In this document: positions 1-11,600 of the stretch, one piece after another
How positions within the stretch are numbered: the first letter of the stretch is position 1
How the letters are laid out: the number at the start of each line of letters is the position of its first letter
Source: Nectonema munidae
Lineage: Eukaryota > Nematomorpha > Nectonematoida > Nectonematidae
Length of the DNA: 64,000 nt
NCBI GenBank assembly: GCA_030549495.1
Contig: JAUIRK010000306.1
Coordinates: 186,001-250,000, forward strand
Reading direction: 5' to 3'
Notes under the pieces: generated by a model
Database searches by the model: none
The model's input: the letters and a program-made list of their open reading frames with translations, nothing else
What the model was told of the DNA's origin: nothing
Program-made: the position numbers and the translations under genes

Positions 1-387
1 ACTTTAATAAATAAATGTTTTTTGTTATTAGACATTTTTGTTTATTAAGTGGACAAGTTCTCGGCCTATTGGTACAAAACCTAGTTAGCCACTGATATCC
101 AATTTGAATTGTAAATAGTTTGAAAAAACATTTAAAGCATATTTTTATTGGAGACAAAAAACAGATTTTGTTATAGCAGTCAAAACACAGGTTGACAGAA
201 TGCAAGGAACAACAACATTTTTCGCATTTTTGACATTGTTGCTTTACTTTCTTGATTTTATCCTTTTTCTCTTTATAATTTGGTCCAAAAATGAGCTTTA
301 GACATTGGCTACAGCGTCTATTCTTTTTTATATGATTTTTTGATAATTCTCAAGCCCCTATCTTTGATATTTCAAAAAGAATCTTTT

Positions 388-1091
388 ATTGAGCGATGTA
401 AAACCTTCTGTTGAAAAAACAATCACTCTTCTGAATCACTTAAAAAAGAATGTTGGTAATGAAGAAGCCGCCTTCACAAGACAAGTTTCCACTTCAGGTG
501 TGTTCAGAGAAATTGATTTGGAAAGAGTAGATATTGGAGAAATCAACTATCAAAAATATAATTATTGACGGAGTGGCTTTTCTCATGGAAAGATTTAAAA
601 CTTTCCAAGGAAGTGTAGTGAGTCATATGTCAATATTTGACACACTAAAATGGCCTGGTGGAAAAAAATTGTCTGATTTTGGCGATGATAAAATTGAAAA
701 ACTAGCCAAACACTTTGAAGGTCCTTTATCATCTATGGGAAATCCAAAATTTTACTTTTAAAAACAAATGCTCCTTGATGAGTGGTTTTTATTAAAAACC
801 ATATGTAAAGAACATAGTTTTCATCAAATTTGTAAGTATGCTATCCTACAGTCAGAAAGATTTTCGCTTTTGTCGAAGTAATTTTCAATAATTCTTAGTT
901 TGCCATGTTCATCAACTGGATGTGAAAGAGGGTTCAGTAGAATGAATTTGATTAAAACAAATTTGAGGAGTAAAATCACTTGTGAAAATGATTCACTAAT
1001 GTTGGTTGGTCTATATCGTGTTTCAATCGAGGATTTTGATCCAACAGAAAGTATTAAAGTCTGGCATTCATCACGTAGACATTACATCTAA
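388..1091 (+). mobile_element. hAT transposase remnant (C-terminal half)
   Basis: Broken coding remnant in at least three frames. About 388-550 reads LSDVKPSVEKTITLLNHL and onward, then shifts frame into 534-761 (IDGVAFLMERFKTFQG...), and 900-1091 carries CSSTGCERGFSRMNLIKTNL. The motif Cys-Glu-Arg-x-Phe-Ser-x-x-Asn followed by Lys-Thr-x-Leu-Arg is the hAT C-terminal dimerisation signature, here of the zinc-finger-protein-862-like type. Frameshifts near 550 and the sequence gap 761-900 make it inactive. It lies just upstream of an independent TIR element at 1139. Confidence 0.75.
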
Positions 1092-1138
1092 TTTTTAACT
1101 AAAGTGCAGTTTTTTTATTGTTGATATTATATGTTTAT

Positions 1139-2519
1139 TAGGGTGATTCCTAAAAAAAAATTTTAATTTTCAAAATGACACCATTCACAATTGATGAGGA
1201 ACAGTGTCTAGATACAAGTGATCATACTGAATTTTAGCAAATTAAAAAAAGTTCTCCCTCCAAGTAAAGTATAAATCAAATATTTATGAAAAATTTATTT
1301 AATTATTTTATTTATTATTAATTTTTTTCAGATTTTAATAATTATTTTTCATCCTAATTTGAAAAATGAGTTCCAAAAATTCAAGTTCAAGCGTTCAAAA
1401 AAATAAATCTATGTGGAAAAAGAACTTAAATTTCAACTCCAAACAAAAGAGAGATTGTAAAATTCCATTAGTTGATTTTCTTTCCAAATTAACAAGAGTG
1501 CCAACAAACTACCAAGTTCTTGGAAACTTTAAGTTTTTATACAATAAAGTGAAAAGCCAAGACGAGCGGATCAAAATTATGATGGATGATATTGAGCTTA
1601 TGCCTTTTCGAAAACTTCTATCAAGCAAACTGAAACAATCTCTGATTCTGAATCAAGTTTAGATAATGAATCATTATCTCCCGTCAAACCTTTTTCCTCA
1701 TCATCGACATGTGAAACTCACGAGCCAAAAAAGGAATTACTGGTGGGCGAGTCTTTTAGTGCGAAAAAAAATATTTCAACTCACAAAGGTCATGAAATCC
1801 TTATCAAAAATGAAGGTTATGATGTACCAGTGCCAAGACAATCATCCATATGGAACTTCAAAATGAGTTCTCATTGGCCCTTAAATCAAGTGGAGAGCTT
1901 TGCCAAGTTTACATCAAGCGAGGTGGAATTCTAGCGCAATTTACGCACTCATTGGATTTTTTGTTGCCTAACTTACGAGACCTCTTGATATTGTGTGTGA
2001 ATTCATTTCCAACGATTGGGCAGACGCTTGGTTTCATTCCCAACATTATGATGAAGAGATATAAGAAAAATTGTTGGAAGCCAATGAAAAGACCCAATCT
2101 ATTAAACTTTAAAATCCTTCAGAACACATTGGAAAAGGGAGAAGTCGAGATTAGATATAGCCAGGACGAATCAGAATGCCGAAAGAGGAATAAAATTAAT
2201 GGAGGAACTACATAACAATTCGAAAAAATTTGAGTATTTAAACATGAAGTTTATAGGAAAAAACGAATTCTGATTAATCGCACATTCAAATTTTTCTTTC
2301 TCAAAATAAACTTTAATACCAAATTGATTATAAACCATTTCTTGAAAAATTGAATCATTTTTTTATTTAAATAAAATGAGTCATATTTTCATTTTTTACG
2401 ACAAAGGATGGGGAGGTTTTTTTTATTTTTTGCAAAAAAAGTTTCAAATTCTTGATTTATGCATAAAAGCTCCTCCATTAAGAATGGTGTCAAAAAAATT
2501 TTTCTAGGGAATCACCCTA
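1139..2519 (+). mobile_element. 1.38-kb TIR element with perfect 8-bp target duplication and unrecognised ORFs
   Basis: Termini are inverted: left begins TAGGGTGATTCC and right ends GGAATCACCCTA, with the similarity running about 45 bp inward to a GACACCATTC motif. Flanks 1131-1138 and 2520-2527 are both ATGTTTAT, a perfect 8-bp duplication. An 8-bp TSD with TIRs starting TAGGG fits the hAT superfamily. Inside are overlapping frames: 1366-1662 (basic N-terminus, MSSKNSSSSVQKNKSMWKKN), a Ser/Glu-rich acidic stretch continuing in another frame near 1640-1830, and 1850-2215. I do not recognise this protein as a transposase. The coding is broken by one or two frameshifts. Confidence 0.8.
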
Positions 2520-2785
2520 ATGTTTATGTTGTAGTTTTAAATTTACTGTTTTCAATTTTATTAATATTTTTGTATTATAAAAATAAATTTTATTACTATA
2601 ATAAAGAACATTAAAAAAAGATTTTTTAATTTCAAAAATAGTAAATGTATATATTAATTGTTTTTTAGAATATGTTAGGCTTGATAGCCTTTAGATTTTG
2701 ACGTATGGGCAAAATTTGTTTTTCATATTTGAAACGACTAAAAATACGCGCGAGTAAAATTTTCGACGCGGGACCATAATTTTCA

Positions 2786-2960
2786 AAAAAAAATTCAACT
2801 CTTGAGTATCAAGCTGCTCTAACAATAGGAATGAGTACTGCATCCTGTGAGAGAAATTTTTCTACCCTTAAAAGAGTTTTCGAACTATTTCAACGAAACG
2901 TCAAGAAGGCTGAATGTTTGACATGTAAATTGCTTTATTACTCTAAAAATGATTTTCTTC
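2786..2960 (+). mobile_element. hAT C-terminal dimerisation fragment (ZMYM1-like)
   Basis: Translates as SLEYQAALTIGMSTASCERN followed by FSTLKRVFELFQRN. The Ser-Cys-Glu-Arg-x-Phe-Ser-x-Leu-Lys motif is the hAT dimerisation signature of ZMYM1-like transposases. It is followed at 3118-3170 by a long C-run and GC-rich sequence resembling a hAT terminal region. Only a fragment is present. Confidence 0.65.
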
Positions 2961-3814
2961 TTTCACTTTTGTTTTATAATAGTTAATTATACTCCTCAAT
3001 CCTCATCACCTTACTTTTATGACCTTCTTTAGCTCTTGTCTCCGATGTTGATCGAATTTGCTTTTAGAAAGGAAAATTTTATAGTGTTCATAATGTATAG
3101 TTTCAGCCCCTTTGAGACCCCCCCCCCCCCCTAAAAATTTGGTTAGCGCGGGCTCTGATAAATCTAGGCTAGAAACCAAGATAATATTTTTAACTACACA
3201 ATATGAATTCGCGAATAAAGTTTGGGTAAGTATAGGGGTCATTTAATTTCAACTTGATATCTAGCAATATATGTTATAGGTACTTCCAAACTAGATTCAT
3301 GTCAAAAGAGGTGTGTTATTTTTTAAAATAATGAATCAAAACTCGTATGTTTTTGAACCAAATTTTGCATAGAAATCATATAGCGAAAAAAGTCGTAATC
3401 TATCTATGCGTAAGTAAATAGTCTATATATAGCTTCCAGCTGATAAAAATTTTTATCATCATAACTTTTTTATTTTTTTTTCATTTTTCTGAGATTTAAT
3501 ATATTTTGTATCTAGTACCCTATTAGAAAATATGATAATTTTCATTAAGAAGTTCTCATTGGAAGTTGGTTTTCTGGTGTACATAAAAAAACCAAAACTA
3601 TATATTTAGATCTTTTAAATTTATATAGTCGACTTTTTATTAGAAATATATAATATACTTATTCACCATTAAACAACAAGCATACATATTCTGCCCAACG
3701 TTGAAAGCTTATTTTACCTAACCTGAATGAGGAAAATGCTGAATTAGATGCAAATAATTTTATTGATGCGTATGAGCTTTAAAGTTTTCTATATTAAACA
3801 TAACTTTTTATTAG

Positions 3815-4230
3815 TATCTCTGAAAGAAGAAATGCACTGTTGTCGGTTGAAAGGAGGTAGCATGTATTGCATTTCAAAAGAGAAAGTAGTTTATAAATAT
3901 GAACTAGACTCTAACACACTACTCGAAGTAAAGTCTTTCTCGCTGACAAAACAAAAAGGCATCGATTGGATAAATTTGAGTGAAGAACATTTCCTAACAA
4001 AGAACACACAAGATATTCACATTTTCAAACAGGAAGATGACAATCTTCTCGAAGTTGCTTGCAAACGGCTAATAGATCTTGGTCAAGTTAAAGACATCAT
4101 AAAGTTTAACAGAAATGCAAATATGCTTGCTTTTTGTGGATTTAATCAAGTATACACCTTTGATAATAATAAAAGAAGTTTAATGACGTGAACTTTTAAT
4201 TCACAAGATGAAGGAAGCACTTTTTTATTG
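3815..4230 (+). CDS. IFT140: IFT140 internal exon (WD40 region) containing an in-frame TGA
   Basis: Acceptor TTATTAG ends at 3814 and donor GTAAGC starts at 4231. The frame reads VSLKEEMHCCRLKGGSMYCI and on to FNRNANMLAFCGFNQVYTF, resembling the second propeller of IFT140. A TGA at 4189-4191 lies in frame; after it the frame continues TFNSQDEGSTFLL to a good donor in the phase that fits the next exon. The open frame also extends upstream of the acceptor to 3748, so the true 5' boundary is not certain. Confidence 0.65.
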
Positions 4231-7200
4231 GTAAGCGAAAAGGTACCCGTTTATTATGCATTCTAATGAAAAGACATACTTTGCTTCGCTTGTGTAGATC
4301 TATGGCAAAAAAAGATTTGACACTAGATTCGAACCCAACACCTTCGGTTACAAGCAAGCATTAGGTAACGCGAAATTTCAAAATATCAACCTTTTCTTCC
4401 CCTAATACGCATTTGTAACACCATTCATGGCCCAAATTGCTTTCCCTTACCACTCCAATAATGTCTCATCTATTTTTACCCTCAGCCAACCAAATTGCCT
4501 TCCTTCCTATCGCTGTCCCTATCTTTCTCTCCCCTTGATTACATTTAAATATTAATTAAAATTTACAATCTATTTTAATTCAGATTATTCAATAAGACAT
4601 CAAAAATATTTAAAACGGAACAAGCTTCTTAGCCTTCTTGCACTTCTGTGCTCTGCCAATTTGATTGCATCTCTGTTTTTGTGTCCAAGTGGGCAGCTTT
4701 GCTTAGTTTATAGATATCACATGATTCACAAATTTTTAAGCTTGGGCATCTTCCTCATTGAACACCTCTCTCCGCCTCATTATAAGCTACAAAATTAAGC
4801 AACTCCCTATGGCGTGGCGTAATATATGCATGCGTAATATTAGTATTAGAGGCGTAAGTGGGCTTTTTCGTATCTCACTTTGATTCTCAATTGACTCAGT
4901 TTTCCAATAGTCTGCCTTCATTGTTCATAGTTCGATACAGGCAGTCCAATATCTACCTAATCTAGACAGCGTTTTTCAAACTTTTTTTGCTGCGACCCAT
5001 AGCAAGAAACACAGTTTGCATCGCGACCCATAATACCTAGGTGTAATAAGACAAACTCTGATCACTACGTTCATTTATTCAGTATCGACAATTTATATGT
5101 ATATTTTTTTATGATGCTTTATTTATTTGTATGAATAAAATATTAATACTTTAGATTTTCTTCACTTTGCTCTCCCTTGATGTCCTTTCTTTTTTGTCAC
5201 GACCCATTTTATTTTTCACGCGACCCACTGAAGGGTCGGGACCCACAGTTTGAATAACGCTGATCTAGATGATAAAATCTATGCCACCTTTATTCAGTAG
5301 TGTTTTATACGGATTTAGATTTCTAACGAAACGATTCCCTCAAGGTAAGAAATCTATCTATGTATTGCTAATTAATGTTATATTCAAAAAGGTCTATAAA
5401 ATATTTTTGCTAGTTTCATATCAATAAATATCCTTTTTAAGCAGTATCTGTCACATTTTCAACTTGTCTTATGTTGGAAGGAAAGACGAGAAAATCGTAT
5501 CATTATTCTACGGTTGTTTTATATATGAATGATTAGTAAAATAAATTGAAAAATTACCTTTTTCAACTGACACCTCCACAGCAAACATTTCTTTGCCTTA
5601 TTATTTATTTTTTATTCACATTTATAATTTTTAGATCCTTGATAAAGACATTCGTGTGGAAAACGCTCGGATAAATAAAATTTTCAAAGTGTCCTCTCAA
5701 TATTTTCAGTTTATTTTATATTTACTTTCTGTTTTATAATGGAGACATTCATCAAGCATCTGATATCAAATATTGATGATTAACTAAGCTAGGTGACATC
5801 TCATCACTCATAAATTAATCACTTAATACTTCATCATATGACACTTAAGCATGCGTCAGATTGTCGTCATACAAATCATCACCTATCACAAATACATTAC
5901 ATCACTCGGCTTTTCATCATCACGAGTTTTCATCACAATAAACAGAAAATGATTAATGTGATGATGATCTTGAAAACTTTGACACATCAGAGATGATATT
6001 AATAAATTTTTACCGTAGTTAAAATTTCTTATCAAGGAGTTAAAAATAGAGAGATTTAGTTTGAAATTTTTTATAAAAAATCAATTTTAAACCCTTAAAT
6101 TTTTTAATTCCTTAACACCATCTAATTTAATTTAGATAAATGAGAAGGTAGAGTACACAATTTTAGTTTGGACATCCAAATACGATCAAGTTTTAAAGGT
6201 GAAAGAAATAAGAACTGACAAACCAGATGAAGAGACAAAGTAAACGTTTTAAGATCCGTTTATGTGAATTATTTTTGTATTTATATTTTTTTAAGGAGCA
6301 GACAAAAGGTTTCTTTTTGCTGGGCTGAAGATGATAATATTCTCTGCGTTCAAGCAAGCTACCAACTTGAAGTTTACATAATTTTGGAGAAAAGCGTGAA
6401 ACTAATCCACTCAATAGAAACGATAAATGGTTTAATCTCCTGCTCTTACCCAAATATAAAAATGTTTAAATACAGAGAAAGCGGAGATGATGCAGAAGGC
6501 GATGTTGAGATTGCCAGTGTGTGCATGAATGAGCAGATTAAAAACGAAGCAGACAAAACTACTTACCTTTCTTTCCTCCAATTCACTATTCTAAGAAATG
6601 AAATAGAAGCGTTGAAATGCATGAAAAAGTTAGAGGTGGAAGATAGATTTGAGTTGATAAGTCAAGTCGTACCTCCTTCCCTAATGAAGATGTTTAAGGA
6701 AAAAAAGGTTAACCTCAAAAATTTGAGTGCTTTCAAAAGACAATCTCTTGACTTGCCAAGTGTAAGAAAGAAAGGATATAATTATGATGATGAAGAGGGA
6801 AAGGATAGATTATTCCTCCTCTTTAAGGGAAGGGAATGGCAAAAATGCTACACTCTTGCAGAAGAGCAAGAAAAAAGGATTATGAGCAAGCACATTTCCT
6901 ACTTTTTACTTTCAAATCTTCAGCAGACTGAAGAAAATGTCAGTCGATTCAAATCAAGGCATTGCGTGAGTGCTCTCTTTAAAAGATACGTAGTGGAGGA
7001 TCAAGAATCAAAGAGTGAGAAAAATAGGGAGGAAACAGAAGAATTCAAAGAATTTGATGATCTTTTCGGAAAGTATTACGAAAATAGGAAGGAGTTGCAA
7101 AAAGCATTGAAATTCTACGAACGAAGTGAGAATTTATTTGCTCAGGTAAGAATTTTGACCGAGATTGGAAAAGATAGAAAAGATGAAATAAGAAAACTTG

Positions 7201-8429
7201 TAGAAAAGAATGGCCCAAGACTGCAATATTTTTATGCAACGCTCTTACAAAAAGCAGGCGAACACGAAGAAAGCATTGAGTACTTTTGTAAGAGCAATGC
7301 ATTTAAAAGAGCTATAAAGTTGTGCAATAAATATGATTATCCATTATTTCATGCACGTGAAGATACCGCTAAATTGGATCTGTATGAATACGAAGCGATA
7401 GCAAAATTCTATGAAAAACGAAATGAATTAAGCAACGCAATTAGCTTTTATGTAAAGAGTAAAAATATCAAGAAGGCGCAGGCTTTAGCTTTACAATCTG
7501 GAAACTTTGAAATGCTACTTAAGTCCAACTTTGCCATGGATGAAGAATTTTTGAATACGTTATCTGAATCGATGACAAATGAAAACAATTTAGAAGCCAT
7601 TTTAAGCATATTAATGAAAGAAAAGAAGTATAAAAAATTTTTGGACGTGTTCCTAAAGTCGAAATTATCTATTTCTTCCAAATATGAAGAAGCCATACGG
7701 GAAATAGAGGATAGTGGAATTGGGAAGGACTCGATTGAAAGAATAGCAGACTTAGCATTTGAACAGAGCAAATTTCAGTTAGCAAGCCAGCAATACGTAA
7801 GAGCAGGCAGAAGAGAAAAAGCTATGCAATCCCTTATCAAATTGGGAGATAGGAAAAAAATTACTAATTTTTCCAAAGTTTCAAGAGATGACACGATTTA
7901 CGTGATGGCAGGAAATTATTTACAAACTCTGGAAACATCATTTGAACCGTTGACTGTGAAAGAAATACTATTTAATTATTCAAAAGCAAAGGCTTTCAAG
8001 AACCTGACTGATTTTTTCCTCTCTTTTGCGCAAAATGAAATCGAGGAGTTTGGAGATTACGCCAATGCTCTTAACAAACTGCATGAAAGCTTAAAATATG
8101 CCTCCATGCTTCCCGAAGACGAAAAGAATGAGATAGAAAAAAGTAAGATTAGAGAAAAAATGAAAGAAATTAGGAAATATGTTACAGCAAAAAAGTTAAT
8201 GTTGGAAGAGAAGGCAGAAGGTGAAGAAATTTTGATGCAGTTAAAGAATGATTGCAACTCAAGAAAGGAAAATGTGGAGATGGTGAGGGCACAGGACGTG
8301 TATGCCACTCTCCACCAAAACTACCTAAAAAGGAAGGAAGAAGATAAGGCAGAATCGTTGATGCGAGAATTTCAGAAAGTTCATCCTTCCAAATACACCG
8401 ATGGCATCTTCCTCCATGACACAAAGTAA
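3815..8429 (+). CDS. IFT140: Intraflagellar transport protein 140 (IFT-A core), partial gene
   Basis: IFT140 is a core subunit of the IFT-A complex that drives retrograde transport in cilia; the family has N-terminal WD40 propellers and C-terminal TPR-like helices. Three exons are proposed: 3815-4230, 6136-6239, 6296-8429. Phases agree (0 between the first pair, 2 between the second pair). The last exon is a 711-codon open frame with repeated TPR-like helices and the diagnostic C-terminal block MQSLIKLGDRKKITNFSKVS followed by YVMAGNYLQTLE, closely like vertebrate IFT140. The short exon WTSKYDQVLKVKEIRTDKPD matches the end of the second WD40 propeller. The N-terminal WD40 part was not found and may lie before the window. 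An in-frame TGA at 4189-4191 breaks the first exon. Stop TAA at 8427-8429; a poly(A) signal AATAAA is at 8462-8467. Confidence 0.88.
4310..4385. repeat. Possible tRNA-derived SINE fragment
   Basis: Contains a B-box-like GATTCGAACCC at about 4328-4338 followed by AACACCTTCGGTTA. A related fragment (TCTTCGAACCCAACACCAACG) lies near 19671-19692. Neither can be shown to fold as a functional tRNA. Confidence 0.3.
4977..5262. mobile_element. Non-autonomous hAT MITE
   Basis: Inverted ends CAGCGTTTTTCAAACTTT and AGTTTGAATAACGCTG, flanked by ATCTAGA on both sides (7 of the 8 bases expected of a hAT TSD). The interior is non-coding, with repeated GCGACCCA motifs near both ends. It sits in the 1.9-kb IFT140 intron. 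Confidence 0.75.
5263..6135. other. IFT140 intron sequence, no gene seen
   Basis: AT-rich, non-coding. The part 5750-6000 is enriched in ATCATC/GATGAT motifs on both strands, perhaps a degenerate repeat. No open frame of note. Confidence 0.5.
6136..6239 (+). CDS. IFT140: IFT140 internal exon, end of second WD40 propeller
   Basis: Acceptor AATTTAG ends at 6135; donor GTAAAC starts at 6240 (the G is base 6240). Reads INEKVEYTILVWTSKYDQVL followed by KVKEIRTDKPDEET. It joins the next exon in phase 2 across a 56-nt intron whose acceptor is TTTTTTAAG. Confidence 0.8.
6296..8429 (+). CDS. IFT140: IFT140 terminal exon, TPR-like region
   Basis: A single 2,134-nt exon. It opens with SRQKVSFCWAEDDNILCVQA, the end of the WD40 part, and continues through degenerate helical repeats (KALKFYERSENLFAQVRILT; RNELSNAISFYVKSKNIKKA) to the conserved C-terminal block. 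It is intact, and its base composition is less AT-rich than the flanks. Several antisense open frames inside it are shadows. Confidence 0.92.
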
Positions 8430-8455
8430 TAATAAGGGAAGATTTGTTCAACAAT

Positions 8456-8467
8456 TTTAATAATAAA
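8456..8467. terminator. Back-to-back poly(A) signals of IFT140 and TMEM19
   Basis: The 12-base sequence TTTAATAATAAA carries AATAAA on the + strand (8462-8467) for IFT140 and ATTAAA on the - strand (8461-8456) for TMEM19. The signals are seen; their use is inferred. Confidence 0.5.
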
Positions 8468-8644
8468 AAAATGTTAAAATGGAGTGCGCAGAAGCCGTCG
8501 TGAGAAGTGAGGAGAGCAGGTTGACGTGGTTGTTAGTAAGGATGTCATGCCCGCAAATGTACTTCACATCCAAGTCAATGACTTTTCCAGAAGTACTTCC
8601 TGCCAAAGGAGAGTGCTTGATTTGGCCGCTTTTGACGTCATAGC
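8457..8644 (-). CDS. TMEM19: TMEM19 terminal exon
   Basis: Reads YDVKSGQIKHSPLAGSTSGK and CGHDILTNNHVNLLSSLLTT, then a hydrophobic tail and TAA at 8459-8457. It is joined to exon 4 across a 60-nt intron with acceptor TTCAAAAG. A minus-strand ATTAAA overlaps the stop (8461-8456). Confidence 0.85.
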
Positions 8645-11600
8645 CTTTTGAAATATAAGTAAAAATGTAAGGATAAATTTTTACCAGTCAACGAATACAA
8701 CTACCTGTGTATTGTAGCGTCGCTCCAAGCAAAGAATCGAGTAAAGAGCCGAAAAGACCAGAAATGCCAGAAAATAATAAGATTCCTATTAAAGAAGTTT
8801 CAGGGAGGGTGGATATGAAATCATTTGAAAAAAAATTTCCAACATAAAAAGAAAAGCCAACAAAAACTCCAGCACAAAAACTTATCACAAGACCACAAAG
8901 CGTGACACCGCCATTAGATCCTTAAAAAGTAGTGAAAAAGTGTTATAGCTTAACGCTTTATTAATTTTTAATTACTTTATATAGTTTATTTTATTGACTA
9001 CAAAAATAGTAGTTTGCACTACATAAGTGTATAACCGTAGTACGCCAGTCTACGAAATTGGAAAAATATATAAGCATTATCAAAATGATGCGAATTACTA
9101 ACAAAATAGTGAATACTTCTCAAAAAGACATTAGGAAAGCGCCAAATTTCGATCTACTCCTTTCACTTGTGAAAATATTGACCATTTTACAGGATAAAAC
9201 TTTTAAATGAAATGGTCGTACATTTATGAAATAAGAACAACTGAGACTGACATAATTGGAAGATGAGGAAAAAAAGAACTCAAGGCTAAACATGATTCAT
9301 CCATGAAGAATAACTTGTCCCACTCATATTGAACAATAAAAAGTGAGATTCTTTGATAAATGTCTAAATCAGGGGTGGGCAACTTGCAGCCGAATGCTGG
9401 GCCATGAACTCATTTTTGTGACGCTAGCCACATTTTAAAATTAAAAAAATTTATTTATTAAGAGAACTTTCAAAACTACAGGTCGGAAGTATGAAAGCTT
9501 TGTCACGTTTTAAAACAACTTCAAGTTCTTTTATTCAAAATTATTGAAAAGGAGCGCCTAAAATAATGCAAAATACAAGCGGATAATAAGAAAAATTATA
9601 TTCTTTGCCTATGTACATTGAAAGAGACGTGAGTATCTGCAATTTAATAAAATGCCTTTAAAATTTTCATAGAACCAAATTTTATTGCGGCCCGCTAAAC
9701 CAAGTAGACTTTAGTGAGGTTCGCAGCTCAAAGTTGTTGACCACCCCTGGTATAAATTATAAATTTTTCATCTACTCTTTTATTTGCCTATTATAAAAGT
9801 ATTCATTTTTCAATGAAATCTGTTATAATTATTTGAATGGCATTCAAAAATTTAGTGGTCAATGAATGATCTAAATTTTTTGGACCGCGAAAATGGTCAA
9901 AAATGGTTGAGTAAGACCGTGGTAAATTGCCACTGTCTGATGCATGAAACCATGATGCATGGTTTCTGTTTTTAAACTTTTCATAGAAGTTAATATATTT
10001 TTAAGGCTAAACAGTAATGTTTTTATCATTTATATCAAGCATTTTTATTTAAATAAATTATAATTTCATCTCATTTCATCAAGCAATGAAAAATCACGCG
10101 TTGACTTGACACTTGAGAAAAAAATTGAACTTATAAAAAACAGTTCAGATACAAGTCATCGTCATTTAGCAGGAATGTACAAAATAGGTAGAACGCAAGT
10201 TGGATCTATTCTCAAGAGAAAAGATGAATATTTGAAAGAATTTGAAAGCAATATAAATTTGGAAGAGAAACTGTGCCAATTTTACAGGAAAAAGCTAAAC
10301 AGTTTGCTATGGAACTCAAACATGATGAGTTTAAAAGTTCTAATGGGTGGTTAATGCGCCTTCGATCTCGACACAATATCACATTTAAAAAGATTTGCGG
10401 CGAGAAAGCGTGTGTTGATAAAAGTACGATTAGAGATTTGAAAAAAATGAGAGGAATTTTGTGTTGGATATGAAGCAAAAGACATGGAATATTGATGAGG
10501 CAGGTCTTTTTTTATCGTGTCTTGCCAGATCGAACCTTATGTCTCAGTGGAGATGATTGTACAAGCGGCAAAAAGTCTAAAGAAAGATTAACTGTTCTTT
10601 TAGCATGCAACATGATTGGTGAGTTTGAAAAGCCACTTGTCATAGGAAAAGCTTCTAAACCTCACGCATTTCGGAATATAAACATAAATACGCACCTGCC
10701 TGTTAGTTGGCGTTATAATAAAAAGTCATGGATGACAAGAGATATTTTTCAAGACTTCTTTTTATGGATAATGCATCATGTCATTTGCATGATTTTAGCC
10801 TTACAAAAATAAAAGTAATTTTTTTCCACCTAACACTACTTCTTCTTTGCAACCTCTTGATCAAGGCATTATTCAAAATTTTAAAGTTCATTATAGGAAA
10901 TTGGTAATAAAAAAGTTTATATCGCAAATAAATGATACAAGCAACATATCACAACTAATTGCAAGCATTAATGTACTTCACAGTGTTAGATGGATAAGCG
11001 AAGCTATTAAATGTGTAAAACCAGAAACAGTTTTGAAATGTTTTAAGATTGCAGGCTTCCCTGGAAAATGTGAATCAACAAATAGTCCAAACTTTGAAGA
11101 AGAAAGTAATGAAAATTTTGATTTTTTATTGAATGTTGTTGCTGAAAAGTTTCAAGCACCGATTACAAGTTTGTCGAAATTGATTGCAATCTTCCAACAA
11201 GAGAACAGATCAATCAAGATTGGGAAAACTCTTATTAATCAATATAAAGACAAAGAAAATCACAAAGAAATTGAGGAAAATATTGATGAAAATTTGATAA
11301 AAATTACTTCATTTAAAGAAGCAAGAAAAATGGCATCATCTTTGAAAATTTTTTGCATCGAAAATAGTCTTGATATGTGGTCCATGTTTGCAAAAGCTGA
11401 AGATGAGTTTATTAATGAAGAGGTTAAAAAAATTAGTAATGGTAGACAAACTACAATTACCGAATTTATGATGAGAAAAATTTTCCAATTTTCTAAATTG
11501 TTTTCTTAAATAAAAACTACAACTATTATAAAATTTACTTTTATTTTAATCACACCTCTTTAAAGCGGTCACCTCTCTAATACGGCCAAAAACACACAGG

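Noticed and set aside
3690..3775. Possible further IFT140 exon (LNEENAELDANNFIDA, donor GTATGAG)
   Set aside because: Its phase does not match the exon at 3815 and I see no family similarity, so I did not include it.
4189..4191. Selenocysteine or a reassigned TGA in IFT140
   Set aside because: STEEP1 ends in TGA exactly where the family stops, so TGA is a stop in this genome, and IFT140 has no known selenocysteine. An error or mutation is the simpler reading.
7045..8454. Several minus-strand open frames across the IFT140 last exon
   Set aside because: Shadows of the sense coding frame, with Ser/Phe/Leu-rich composition and no family signature.
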